A stretch of 64,000 bases of DNA. It comes from Halobacteriales archaeon QH_7_66_36 (GTDB taxonomy: Archaea; Halobacteriota; Halobacteria; Halobacteriales; Haloarculaceae). The notes under the pieces were generated by a model. That model saw nothing but the letters and a program-made list of their open reading frames with translations. It was not told the DNA's origin and searched no databases. Below, piece after piece: positions 1 to 7,396 of this stretch; position 1 is the stretch's first letter, and each line of letters begins with the position of its first letter. The translations under genes were made by a program, and so were the position numbers. Location: NCBI GenBank assembly GCA_003021175.1, contig PXQV01000010.1:62001-126000 (forward strand), given 5' to 3'.

Positions 1-683
1 TCGCCGGTTTCGACCGCTCGCACGAGCGCACCGAGTCGCTCGCCCGTCGGCTCGGGGGGTGTCCCGCCGAACGTGGGGTCGCGGTCGGTGCGGAGTCGGA
101 CCACGTCCGCGCCCGCGGCGGCGAGCAGGCGGTCGGTGACGCCGCGCCCGGAGCCGTGCATCGCGTCGTAGGCGACGGTCACGCCCGACAGGTCCGCGTC
201 GACGAGATCGAGTGCGTGGTCGAGATACGCGTCCGTGAGATTCGTCTCCGTCGTCGTGCCGGACGCTTCGGCCGACACCGGGTCGCGGAGGTTCGCCTCT
301 ACGCGCCGTGTCGTCTCGGGGAGCGCCGGTGCGCCGGTGTCGGGAATGAACTTGACGCCGTTGTACGACGGCGGATTGTGGCTGGCCGTCACCATCAGCG
401 CCCCCGCCAGTTCGCGGTCCCGCACAGTCCACGCGACGACGGGCGTCGGCACGTCACGCTCGGGGAGCAGACAGTCGAAGCCGTTGTCGGTCAGCACGTC
501 ACACAGCGACTCGGCGAAGCCGCGCGAGGTTTCGCGGGCGTCGTAGCCGACCGCGACGGCACCGTCGTGGCCCGCCTCGCGCAGATAGTCGGCGACCCCC
601 TGTCCGACGATTCGCACGCGCTTGTCGGTGAACGTGTCGAGCGTCGCGCGCCACCCGTCGGTCCCGAACGTAATCTCGTCCAT
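1..683 (-). CDS. Phosphoglucomutase/phosphomannomutase, 5' part only
   Basis: Alpha-D-phosphohexomutase that interconverts hexose 6-phosphate and 1-phosphate for surface glycan and nucleotide-sugar supply. It is read on the minus strand from ATG at 683 and runs off the left edge, so about 227 N-terminal residues are visible. The N-terminus carries FGTDGWR, and TASHNPPSYNG near residue 99 supplies the active-site serine that becomes phosphorylated (about Ser101). Whether the sugar is glucose, mannose or glucosamine cannot be decided from this part. The upstream side is occupied by repeat copy A rather than a gene, so it is probably the first gene of its unit. Confidence 0.9.
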   Translation of the reverse strand, partial: MDEITFGTDGWRATLDTFTDKRVRIVGQGVADYLREAGHDGAVAVGYDARETSRGFAESLCDVLTDNGFDCLLPERDVPTPVVAWTVRDRELAGALMVTASHNPPSYNGVKFIPDTGAPALPETTRRVEANLRDPVSAEASGTTTETNLTDAYLDHALDLVDADLSGVTVAYDAMHGSGRGVTDRLLAAAGADVVRLRTDRDPTFGGTPPEPTGERLGALVRAVETG

Positions 684-732
684 GCCCGTGGGTCGCCGGC
701 GCGGCGTGAAAAAGGCTCGTAGCGTTGCGCCA

Positions 733-940
733 GTGGTGTTCAGACAACTGGGGCGTCGCTTGACCGAGTAACCGCGCCGGGTGGGACTGAAAGGGGCCGG
801 CGGCTCGACGAACCCGGCCGACGTAAGGACCGCAGGCCAACGGCCGAGGACCGCAGCGAGGCCCGGGAGTCGAGCCGCCGGGGGCTTTCTACATCTTGTT
901 GTCCTCTTCATCTCTAGAATCACTCTCAACTGAACACTAC
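733..940 (+). repeat. Interspersed hairpin element, copy A
   Basis: A 208-base non-coding element. The ends are inverted: GTGGTGTTCAG (733-743) against CTGAACACTAC (930-940), 10 of 11 paired. A conserved left block ends in GAAAGGGGCC and a conserved right block starts with GGGGGCTTTC. The core forms a 13-bp perfect stem (797-809 with 869-881) enclosing GGCC-AAC-GGCC (835-845). The outer GAAAG/CTTTC pairing is separated from this stem by a GGG facing GGG internal loop. No clear target duplication is seen at this copy. Confidence 0.8.
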
Positions 941-999
941 TGTCAGCAGTAAGAGCGGCCAGTCGGCACACATATGCCCGACGACGACGACCCGCCAGT

Positions 1000-1086
1000 A
1001 TGGATCGCCAGCAGGTGTTCGCGCTGTTCATGGTACTGCTGATGGTGTTCTCCTCGATAGCCTACGCCGCCTCGCTCGTCTTCTAA
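1000..1086 (+). CDS. 28-residue single-span membrane peptide
   Basis: A tiny open frame, ATG at 1000 and TAA at 1084-1086. It reads MDRQQVF followed by an almost unbroken hydrophobic stretch ending AASLVF, so a charged N-terminus plus one membrane segment. It converges on the helicase gene and the two stop codons overlap. The composition is far from random for this GC-rich region, and short proteins of this style are common in haloarchaea, but I do not know a function. It could be a chance frame. Conservation in relatives would decide. Confidence 0.5.
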   Translation: MDRQQVFALFMVLLMVFSSIAYAASLVF

Positions 1087-2837
1087 TCCGTCTCCCACAC
1101 GTCGCCGAGCGGGTGGTCGTCGAGCGAGGGAGCGCCGCTGTCGTCGGTTCTGTCGCCGACCCGCCCTCGCGATACCCCGGCTCCGCTCCCGCTCGCACCT
1201 GCGTTCGCCGCACTGGCGTCGAAGGCCGGCAGGTCGGGCGTCGTCATCGCGTCCACCTGTTCGGCGAACCAGTCGGGCATGTCGCCGCGAGCGCGCTCGA
1301 AGAGGTCCAACAGCGACGAGTCGGTGAGATACGTCGCGCCGTAGTCGTCCGGCGCGCGGACGACGCGACCGGCCGCCTGAATGACGGTGCGGAGCGCCGT
1401 CCGGTAGTACCAGCCCCACTGGCTCTCTTCCAGTCGGCGCGCGACCCGCGAGTCGCGGGTGTTCGGGTACGGTGCCTTGCAGATCACCTGCCAGCGGCAG
1501 AGGTCGTCGTGGAGGTCGAGCGCTTCCTCCATCTTCACCGAGACGAACACCGCGTTCGACTCCTCGCGCTTCCAACTCGCGAGCGCCGCGTCGCGGTTCT
1601 CGCTGTCGTGCGTTCGAACTCGGTCGCCGACGCCCATCTCCGCGAGTCGACTCGCGAGTCGGTCGGCGATGGCGTAGCTGTGGGCGTGGACGAGTCCCTT
1701 CTCGTCGGGGTGGTGGGCCATCAGCCGGACGAGCGTTCGGGCGACGGCCGGGAGCGTCTCGTCGCGCTGCTCGTAGGTCATCTTCCCACAGGTCACGTCG
1801 CAGAGCGGGCGGTGTTCAAGGGGAAACGTGTGGGGCACGTCGACCAGCGCCACGTCGTCGGGGGCGAGCCCCGTGCCGGCACAGAACGCCCGCTTGTCGA
1901 GGATTGTCGCCGACAGGAGCGCGAACTTGTTTCCCCGGTCCCACACGGTGTGGTGGAGATACCGCGCCGGGTCCATCGGCTTCACCGTCAGGGTCGTCCC
2001 CGCACCGTCGGGCTGGTCGACGACCCACGTCGTCGGACTCTCCGGGTCGCGGGCGTCTTCGAGGAACCACTGTAGCTCGCGGGTGAGTTCGGAGAGGCGG
2101 TCGCGCTCGGCCACCTCGGCCCGCGAGAGTTCCGCCTTCGAGCGGAGTTCCTCGGCCCGTCGGTCACAGACGCGCAGCAGGCGCTCGGCGTACCCCTCCA
2201 CGTCGGTCAGGCCGTCGACATCGGGCGGCTGGCAGGCGTCCCACACGGGGACGCGCTCGGGCGAGAGTTCGATGGTCGCGTACATCTCGGCCCACTCCGC
2301 GAGGCCGTGCGCCTCGTCGACGACCACCACGTCGCGCTTGCCGAACACGTCGGAGCCGGCCGTCTGCATGAAGTACGCCAGCGTCATCGCGGCGATGTTG
2401 CGGTTCGACGCGATAGACCGGTCAGAGAAGTACGGACACCGGTGTTTCACGGGGCAGTCGAAGCCCGTCTCGCGGGCGCAGGGGGCCTCCGTCACCGGTG
2501 TCTCAGTCTCGCCGGGGAGGATGCAGTCGTAGTTGCCCTTGCCGCGAATGATAGAGAAGTCGTCGAGCAGCGCGTCGCCGGCCACGTCGTCGAGCTGTGA
2601 CACCTGCGGGGTGGTGTAGTACGCGCCGTACGATTCGACGTGGTCCGTCTCGCCGGGCGTCTTCGCACACCCGGCGACCGCACGCGCGAGCAGCGACTTC
2701 CCGCTCCCGGTCGGCGCGCGCACGAGGACGACATCGTTGCCCGCCTCGAACGCCTCGCGGATTCGACCGAGCGCCGTCTCCTGTGCCCCGCGGTAGTCGA
2801 GGGCAGGAAACTCCGATGCCATCCGCTCGGGTTTCAC
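1083..2837 (-). CDS. XPD/Rad3-like superfamily 2 DNA helicase with Fe-S cysteines
   Basis: ATP-dependent 5'-3' DNA helicase of the XPD/DinG group, 584 aa, probably acting in repair. Visible motifs are Walker A APTGSGKS (41-48), DEAH (174-177) and motif VI QAAGRVVR near residue 495. Four cysteines at about 105, 120, 128 and 134 have the spacing of the XPD 4Fe-4S domain. The start is GTG at 2837. An in-frame ATG at 2822 (MASEFPALDY) is an equally good alternative. The small gene upstream ends 30 bases before the GTG, so the two are probably co-transcribed. The 3' end overlaps the convergent 28-residue peptide. Confidence 0.9.
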   Translation of the reverse strand: MKPERMASEFPALDYRGAQETALGRIREAFEAGNDVVLVRAPTGSGKSLLARAVAGCAKTPGETDHVESYGAYYTTPQVSQLDDVAGDALLDDFSIIRGKGNYDCILPGETETPVTEAPCARETGFDCPVKHRCPYFSDRSIASNRNIAAMTLAYFMQTAGSDVFGKRDVVVVDEAHGLAEWAEMYATIELSPERVPVWDACQPPDVDGLTDVEGYAERLLRVCDRRAEELRSKAELSRAEVAERDRLSELTRELQWFLEDARDPESPTTWVVDQPDGAGTTLTVKPMDPARYLHHTVWDRGNKFALLSATILDKRAFCAGTGLAPDDVALVDVPHTFPLEHRPLCDVTCGKMTYEQRDETLPAVARTLVRLMAHHPDEKGLVHAHSYAIADRLASRLAEMGVGDRVRTHDSENRDAALASWKREESNAVFVSVKMEEALDLHDDLCRWQVICKAPYPNTRDSRVARRLEESQWGWYYRTALRTVIQAAGRVVRAPDDYGATYLTDSSLLDLFERARGDMPDWFAEQVDAMTTPDLPAFDASAANAGASGSGAGVSRGRVGDRTDDSGAPSLDDHPLGDVWETD

Positions 2838-2867
2838 GACCGGACGGAACCCCGCGACGCTCCTAAA

Positions 2868-3080
2868 CTACTCGGTGTCGCTCCCCAGCGCGGCCACGTC
2901 GGCCGCGGTGGGGTCCTCCGGGAGTCGCTCGATACAGTCGTAACACAGCAGGTGGTCGCTCCCGTCGGTCAGTTCCAGCGTCAGCCCGTCCGCGTCGTCG
3001 CCGCCGAACGTCCAGATGTTCGCGATGCCGCCGGCTATCTGCACCTCACAGCCACAGCCGTCACACGGCGACGAGGCCAT
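2868..3080 (-). CDS. Small CxxC protein of unknown function
   Basis: 70 aa. The sequence begins MASSPCDGCGCEVQ and has a second CYDC motif near residue 46, so it probably binds one zinc through paired cysteines. The middle is acidic (GGDDADG) and the tail polar, with no membrane segment. It lies directly upstream of the XPD-like helicase on the same strand with a 30-base gap, which suggests one transcript. I recognise it only as a typical haloarchaeal small zinc-binding protein and assign no function. Confidence 0.75.
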   Translation of the reverse strand: MASSPCDGCGCEVQIAGGIANIWTFGGDDADGLTLELTDGSDHLLCYDCIERLPEDPTAADVAALGSDTE

Positions 3081-3120
3081 GCAGACAGTACGCGGGCCGC
3101 GAGCAAAGAGCTATCGGCGG

Positions 3121-3396
3121 TCAGTCGCCGGGTTCCTGTCGGCGGTCAGTGCCGCTGTGGTCGGCCGCGTTGGCCGGCGGGTCGACGAAGAGCGCGTCCG
3201 CGACAGCGGCAGCCCCGACGAGCGATCCGACCGCCATCGCCGCGTGCAACGGGATCGACGAGAGCAGTCCCGCGGCGAGGCCGAGCAGCAACGCGACCGG
3301 AACGACCGCCAGTACGAGATCGTATCGCGAAACGGCGGTCGCTCCGGCTATCGTTCGCGAGACGGCACGGTCGGTTGGCGTGGTTGGCCCGCTCAT
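3121..3396 (-). CDS. Small two-span membrane protein
   Basis: 91 aa with a polar N-terminus (MSGPTTPTD), two hydrophobic segments at about residues 28-48 and 52-70, and an acidic soluble tail. The start ATG at 3396 is preceded by a strong Shine-Dalgarno match: the minus strand reads AGGAGGTG (3402-3409), five bases before the ATG, which is unusual in haloarchaea. It heads the helicase-side gene group with a 40-base gap to the next gene. Function unknown. Confidence 0.7.
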   Translation of the reverse strand: MSGPTTPTDRAVSRTIAGATAVSRYDLVLAVVPVALLLGLAAGLLSSIPLHAAMAVGSLVGAAAVADALFVDPPANAADHSGTDRRQEPGD

Positions 3397-3401
3397 CAGA
3401 A

Positions 3402-3409
3402 CACCTCCT
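3402..3409 (-). promoter_or_regulatory. Strong ribosome binding site
   Basis: The minus strand reads AGGAGGTG, a full match to the anti-Shine-Dalgarno end of 16S rRNA, five bases before the ATG at 3396. Most starts in this window lack such a site, so this gene probably has a leadered, SD-driven mRNA. A short palindrome, TGCCT-TC-AGGCA (3422-3433), lies just upstream. Confidence 0.65.
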
Positions 3410-3564
3410 ATCGTACTGTTATGCCTTCAGGCACAAAAAACTAGCACGACGTTTTCCGTGATTACCTCATAACTTATGGGATAATTACACCGACGTTGGC
3501 CGCGGACGGGTCGGCTCGCGGGGTGCGGGGTGGGATTAAGTCGGGGGAACCCATGTAGGGGAGC

Positions 3565-4296
3565 ATGAGCGTGGACGAGACGACCCCCGAGTTCGGTGAG
3601 ACGTGGGTGTACGAGTCCATCGTCGGCGCGCTCCCCGGCATCTCGCTGTCGCGACCGGTCGCCATCGCCATCCAGTTGTCGATTTTTCAGACCGGGCTCG
3701 TCCTGCTGGCGTGGTACTACGACCTGTGGTCGGCCGCGGTCGCCGGGACGGGGGTCGTCTTCATCGCCGCGGTCGGCAGCGTCGAGATGCTCCGTATCGG
3801 CTCGCTGTCCCGGACTGCGGACGTGCCGGAGACGTACTCTCGACTGCTGTTCGGGTCGAGCGTCGAGGTCGTGCTCGGCGTGCTCGCGTTCATCGCGCTC
3901 GTTACCCACCTGTTCGTGTTCGACCCGATGATGTCGACGAACCCACTCGTTCCCTCGCTGTTCGGCGAGCGTCCGCCGGTGATCGTCGTCTACCTCACCC
4001 TGCTGGTGCTGTGGGACGTCTGCTACCGAATCGGGACGAACTGGTGGGCCGCAGTCGTCGCGGTGTGGCGGTCCGCCCGCTACGAGTTCGACCCGGGGAC
4101 GCGTCGCTCGCTCGCGCGGTTGGACTTGGAAACGATGGCGTTCGGCATCGTCCAGTTAGTGCTCGCCCCCTTCATCGTCAGCTACCCTGTGCTGCTGTTC
4201 GCACTCGTGGGCCACGTCGTCGCCGTCGTCTTCGCGACGGGACTCTCCGTGGCGCTGCTACGGGTGAAAAGCGGGCCGTTCAGTGCTCCGACTTGA
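3565..4296 (+). CDS. Polytopic membrane protein of unknown function
   Basis: 243 aa with a soluble N-terminus (MSVDETTPEFGETWVYESIV) and about five or six hydrophobic spans between residues 30 and 235. Single polar positions and an aromatic loop NWWAAVVAVWRSARYEF sit near the centre. No transporter or enzyme motif is evident. It resembles conserved haloarchaeal membrane proteins known only by a domain-of-unknown-function label. Its 3' end overlaps the convergent small gene at 4280-4456 by 17 bases. Confidence 0.75.
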   Translation: MSVDETTPEFGETWVYESIVGALPGISLSRPVAIAIQLSIFQTGLVLLAWYYDLWSAAVAGTGVVFIAAVGSVEMLRIGSLSRTADVPETYSRLLFGSSVEVVLGVLAFIALVTHLFVFDPMMSTNPLVPSLFGERPPVIVVYLTLLVLWDVCYRIGTNWWAAVVAVWRSARYEFDPGTRRSLARLDLETMAFGIVQLVLAPFIVSYPVLLFALVGHVVAVVFATGLSVALLRVKSGPFSAPT

Positions 4297-4456
4297 TCTG
4301 CTTGAACTGATTCAGCAGCGCTTCGGTTGACTCCCCCGATTCGTAGTTGACGCTCCCCTGATACTCCGTCCGCGTGTCGTCGGTGTCCGCGTCGACGGCC
4401 GCGGCCTTCTCCTCGCGACGCTCGTGTTCGTCCTCGTCGTACGCTCCCATACTCAT
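4280..4456 (-). CDS. DUF5786-like small acidic protein
   Basis: 58 aa if started at ATG 4456 (MSMGAYDEDEHERREEKAA). An internal ATG at 4450 would give 56 aa. It is highly acidic and ends NQFKQIKSEH. The opening MSMGAYDEDEHERRE is what I remember for DUF5786, a protein conserved across haloarchaea with no known function. It converges with and overlaps the preceding membrane protein gene. A perfect palindrome lies 8 bases upstream of the start, suggesting dedicated control. Confidence 0.8.
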   Translation of the reverse strand: MSMGAYDEDEHERREEKAAAVDADTDDTRTEYQGSVNYESGESTEALLNQFKQIKSEH

Positions 4457-4463
4457 GGTACTC

Positions 4464-4479
4464 GTTCACATTTGTGAAC
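4464..4479. promoter_or_regulatory. Perfect palindrome at promoter of the DUF5786-like gene
   Basis: GTTCACA-TT-TGTGAAC, a 7-bp perfect inverted repeat with a 2-base spacer. On the minus strand it falls between an AT-rich TATA-like patch (CATTAATGAG, about 4485-4495) and the ATG at 4456, close to the expected transcription start. A dimeric repressor bound here would block initiation. The binding protein is not known. Confidence 0.5.
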
Positions 4480-4566
4480 TGTTCCTCATTAATGTATGGG
4501 TAGATGTAAGGAGTGACCTAGGACTACGACACAACGAGTAAGCACGCTCGGTGCGTCGGTTCGGGC

Positions 4567-5565
4567 GTGGCAGGGCCGCTCCGCTTCCGAGTGTCACACG
4601 AGTCGTGGACGGAGGGACGCGTCCGCGAGCGACTGCTCCGGCCGCTCGACGACGCGTTCGGCGCGCGTCTCGAAACGCCGTGGTTCACGCCGCCCGACGG
4701 CCACGAGGCGCGCCGGATGGAGATGGACAACGGCGACATCGCGCTGTTCTGCTGGAACGAACAGCGAGCCTACTGGCTCGGCAACACCGAGACCCCGGAG
4801 GCACTGTGGCGCACAGAGAAGTTCGATTTTACCGAGGTGCCGTATCCGGTCGCGCGCTGGGCACAGCGGGAGCTACTCGCCCGCCTCGAACTGGTCGATC
4901 CGTGGCTGGCGGAGTACGACCACGTCGCGTGGTTCTTCCTCCCCGTCTTCCTCTCGAAGGACGGCCGCGAAACGACGCGCGCCTTCTTCGCCGACCACGC
5001 CGCGGGGTTCCCCGACGCATCCCGCGACGAGGCGCTCGACTTCTTCGAGGATGCGCTCGCGACCGGCGCGCTCGACGCCTACCGATACACGATGGCCGCG
5101 AAGCTCGGCACCAGCGAGGGGATGGACGTCGGCCGGATGAGCGCGGCAATGGGCGAGTTCATCGTTGCGAAACTCCTCGTAGACGCTGATCTCGACTTCG
5201 TGCCAGAGATCCAACTCGACAGCGGCTACGCACTCGACTTCCGCGTCGCCGGGAAACATCTCGTCGAGGTGACGCGGCCGCGGCCGCCGGCCAGCCGCGA
5301 CCGCGCCGACACGCCGATTGCGGCCGTCCGCGAGACGGCAGACGCGAAAACCGGCGACCAGCTGCGAGCACATCCGGACGCGGCGCTATTCGTCGACTGC
5401 TCCTCCTTCCGCGACGACGAGTGGGCGACGGTGCGCGCAGAGCGACCGGGCGTGCGTCACTCCCCGACCGTCGTGTTCCGCGCCCGCCCCGACAGACACG
5501 TCGAAGGCTACCGCGTCGGCACGCTTCCGTTCGAGATGGACGACGCTATCGACTGGCTGGACTGA
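4567..5565 (+). CDS. DUF5784-like protein with nuclease-fold-like C-terminal half
   Basis: 332 aa, starting at GTG 4567 (MAGPLRFRVSHESWTEGRVR). I recognise it as the haloarchaeal DUF5784 type. The C-terminal half has a pattern suggestive of the PD-(D/E)XK fold: a helix GEFIVAKLL (near 197), then YALDFRV (near 221), then HLVEVTR (near 230), with Asp and Glu on adjacent strands but Thr where Lys is usual. It has no membrane segment. It stands alone between a divergent small gene and a non-coding stretch. Nuclease activity is only an inference. Confidence 0.7.
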   Translation: MAGPLRFRVSHESWTEGRVRERLLRPLDDAFGARLETPWFTPPDGHEARRMEMDNGDIALFCWNEQRAYWLGNTETPEALWRTEKFDFTEVPYPVARWAQRELLARLELVDPWLAEYDHVAWFFLPVFLSKDGRETTRAFFADHAAGFPDASRDEALDFFEDALATGALDAYRYTMAAKLGTSEGMDVGRMSAAMGEFIVAKLLVDADLDFVPEIQLDSGYALDFRVAGKHLVEVTRPRPPASRDRADTPIAAVRETADAKTGDQLRAHPDAALFVDCSSFRDDEWATVRAERPGVRHSPTVVFRARPDRHVEGYRVGTLPFEMDDAIDWLD

Positions 5566-5780
5566 CAGGTGGCCCGCGGCCAGACGGCGACGGGTGGGCC
5601 ACACGCCGGCACGAGACCGGCTACGGTTTCCAGCGGAACCGCGTGCTCCCATCTGGGCCCGTCACCGCACGCCTCACAGCACGGCGTGAGTGGCCGCGGT
5701 TCGGTATATAAACATTCGCGCGACGACAGGGACACGGAGCCACCGCTCCGCGTATGGAGCGACCGAGAAGTTCGAGCGCC
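5566..5780. other. Non-coding stretch with TATA-like box and small hairpin
   Basis: 215 bases with no convincing gene. It holds the best TATA-like sequence of the first 10 kb, TATATAAA (5705-5712), readable on both strands, and a hairpin CTCAC/GTGAG (5673-5677 with 5686-5690). A short minus frame with paired cysteines crosses it but would have to start upstream of that promoter, so I do not call it. The stretch may hold an untranslated RNA. Confidence 0.35.
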
Positions 5781-6095
5781 TCAGAAACTCAGCTGCGTCG
5801 GGCCATCCTCGCCGATGGCGGGCGCGTCGCGGTCCGAGTAGCCCTTCCGACCGATAGCGTCCTCCGAGACGGCCGACATCGCGGCGAGCTTCGCGTCTTC
5901 CGAGTTCTGGTAGGTGGTGTCCCCGAGCCGGCTCATCGCCTCGCCGAGCGTCTCGTCGCCGTTCGGGAGATCGAGTTCCGCGTCACCGTACTCGTCGATG
6001 AGTTCCTCGCCGGTAGCCGGGTAGTTGTGGGTGTCGAGCACCGCCTCGGCGTCGCCAATAAATCGCATATCCCCTCTGAATCCGCTAACCTTCAT
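5781..6095 (-). CDS. DUF5789-like small protein
   Basis: 104 aa from ATG 6095. An internal ATG at 6068 (MRFIGDAEAVLD) would give 95 aa. The core NYPATGEELIDEYGD followed by LPNGDETLGE and IGRKGYSDRD matches my memory of the DUF5789 proteins that are abundant in haloarchaea and linked to a DUF2795-like fold. It is acidic and soluble with no catalytic motif. An AT-rich promoter patch (about 6130-6145) lies upstream. It is divergent from the PHP phosphoesterase gene. Function unknown. Confidence 0.75.
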   Translation of the reverse strand: MKVSGFRGDMRFIGDAEAVLDTHNYPATGEELIDEYGDAELDLPNGDETLGEAMSRLGDTTYQNSEDAKLAAMSAVSEDAIGRKGYSDRDAPAIGEDGPTQLSF

Positions 6096-6186
6096 GAAAG
6101 TTGTGTAGGGATGGATTCCCAGAATGGTAATTCATTAAGGATATGTAAGGGAGAAGCGGTTTGCCGCTCGCGGGCGTCTCGACAGT

Positions 6187-6981
6187 ATGGCCGAGTCGCC
6201 CGTCGCGGACCTTCACGCGCACACCACGAACTCGGACGGAGAGATGACGCTGTCGGCAGTCTCCAACGCGGCCAGAGAGGCCGGCGTCGACGCCGTCGCG
6301 ATCACCGACCACGACCGCCTCCACCCGGATCTGGACGCGCCGTGGGAGACGCGCGACGGCATCCAATTGATCCACGGCATCGAACTCCGCGTCGAGAGCC
6401 CCGCCGGACGCGTCGACCTGCTCGGCTACGCCGTCGAGCCCACCCCCGCGCTGAAACAGGAGGTGGAGCGGTTACAGACCGACCGCGAGCAGCGCGGTGC
6501 CGCCATCATCGACCGCGTCGAGGATCGGCTCGGCGTCGACCTCGACATCGAGGCCGCCCCGGGGATCGGCCGGCCGAACATCGCTCGCGCCGTCGCCGAC
6601 GCGACGACGATGACCGTCGACAACGTGTTCGCCGACCTCATCGGCGACGACTGCCCCTGTTACGTCCCCAGAGACGTGCCCGACTTCGAAGCCGGCCGCG
6701 AACTGCTCGCCGACGCGGCGGCGCTGGCCGGGCTCGCACACCCCCTCCGCTACGACGACCCCGCGGCCGCGCTGGAGCTGTGTTCGGACCTCGACGCCGT
6801 CGAGCAGTTCTATCCGTACGGGCGGTCAGTCGATTCCGCGCTCGTCGAACGAGCCGTCGACCGCTACGATCTCGTCCCGACCGGTGGGAGCGACGCCCAC
6901 GACCACACCCTCGGGCGGGCGGGACTCGACGCCGACGGGTACGCCCAGTTCTGCGAGGCGGTCGAGTTGCCACACCCGTAG
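6187..6981 (+). CDS. PHP-domain metal-dependent phosphoesterase
   Basis: 264 aa. The polymerase-and-histidinol-phosphatase (PHP) fold is a multi-metal phosphoesterase. Visible ligands are DLHAHTTNSDG (8-18), ITDHD (about 39-43), the GIELRVE segment, LAHPLR (about 185) and the terminal GGSDAHDHTLG, which together give the usual His/Asp set. The length fits single-domain PHP proteins acting on nucleotides or small phosphate esters. The substrate cannot be told from sequence. It starts at ATG 6187. A conserved small zinc protein gene follows 32 bases after its stop on the same strand. Confidence 0.88.
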   Translation: MAESPVADLHAHTTNSDGEMTLSAVSNAAREAGVDAVAITDHDRLHPDLDAPWETRDGIQLIHGIELRVESPAGRVDLLGYAVEPTPALKQEVERLQTDREQRGAAIIDRVEDRLGVDLDIEAAPGIGRPNIARAVADATTMTVDNVFADLIGDDCPCYVPRDVPDFEAGRELLADAAALAGLAHPLRYDDPAAALELCSDLDAVEQFYPYGRSVDSALVERAVDRYDLVPTGGSDAHDHTLGRAGLDADGYAQFCEAVELPHP

Positions 6982-7013
6982 CCGTTTTTACCACCCGCTA
7001 CGTACCAGTAGGT

Positions 7014-7175
7014 ATGCAGTGTCACTACTGCGACGGCGAAGCCGTCGTCGCGGTCGAGAAGGACCACATCAAGGTCGGCCTCTGCGAGGACCACTTCCGC
7101 AACCGACTGGAGGAACTCAAGGAGGACGGCTGGCTCGACGATCTTCAAGAAGAGTTGAACATCGACCGCTCCTAA
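7014..7175 (+). CDS. DUF6757-like small zinc-binding protein
   Basis: 53 aa, ATG 7014 and TAA 7173-7175. It reads MQCHYCDGEAVVAVEKDH and then LCEDHFRNRLEELKEDGWL. Cys3, Cys6, Cys27 and His30 form a CxxC...CxxH zinc site ahead of an amphipathic helix. I remember nearly identical short proteins in most haloarchaea under the DUF6757 label. A T-rich promoter-like patch (GTTTTTACC) precedes the start, and it could also be co-transcribed with the PHP gene. Function unknown. Confidence 0.8.
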   Translation: MQCHYCDGEAVVAVEKDHIKVGLCEDHFRNRLEELKEDGWLDDLQEELNIDRS

Positions 7176-7396
7176 CCCACTTTTGGCACCTCTCTCGCTC
7201 GGCTTCGCCTCGCTCAGTCGGGCAAAAACCTGGGGGAAAAGACACAGCAGGCCTCCCTACGGTCGGCCCTTGGTCCCGCGCCTCGCGGGACTCGCGTTGC
7301 TCGTCCCGTTCGGCGCGGCGAACCGCTCGCTCGTTTCACTCGCTCGCGGATGCTCCGGGTGTGGCGAGAGCGCTCCGTCGGCACCCTCACAGCGTT
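7176..7396. other. Intergenic stretch rich in CGCTCG-type repeats
   Basis: 221 bases between two convergent genes. It is dominated by short GC-rich motifs such as CTCGCTCG and CACTCGCTCGCG, with no open frame of credible composition. This texture is common between haloarchaeal genes. I see no promoter or named element. Confidence 0.5.

Noticed and set aside
5508-5735. Minus-strand frame with CCEAC and further cysteines
   Set aside because: It overlaps the end of the DUF5784-like gene and would start upstream of the local TATA box. There is no start codon after it.
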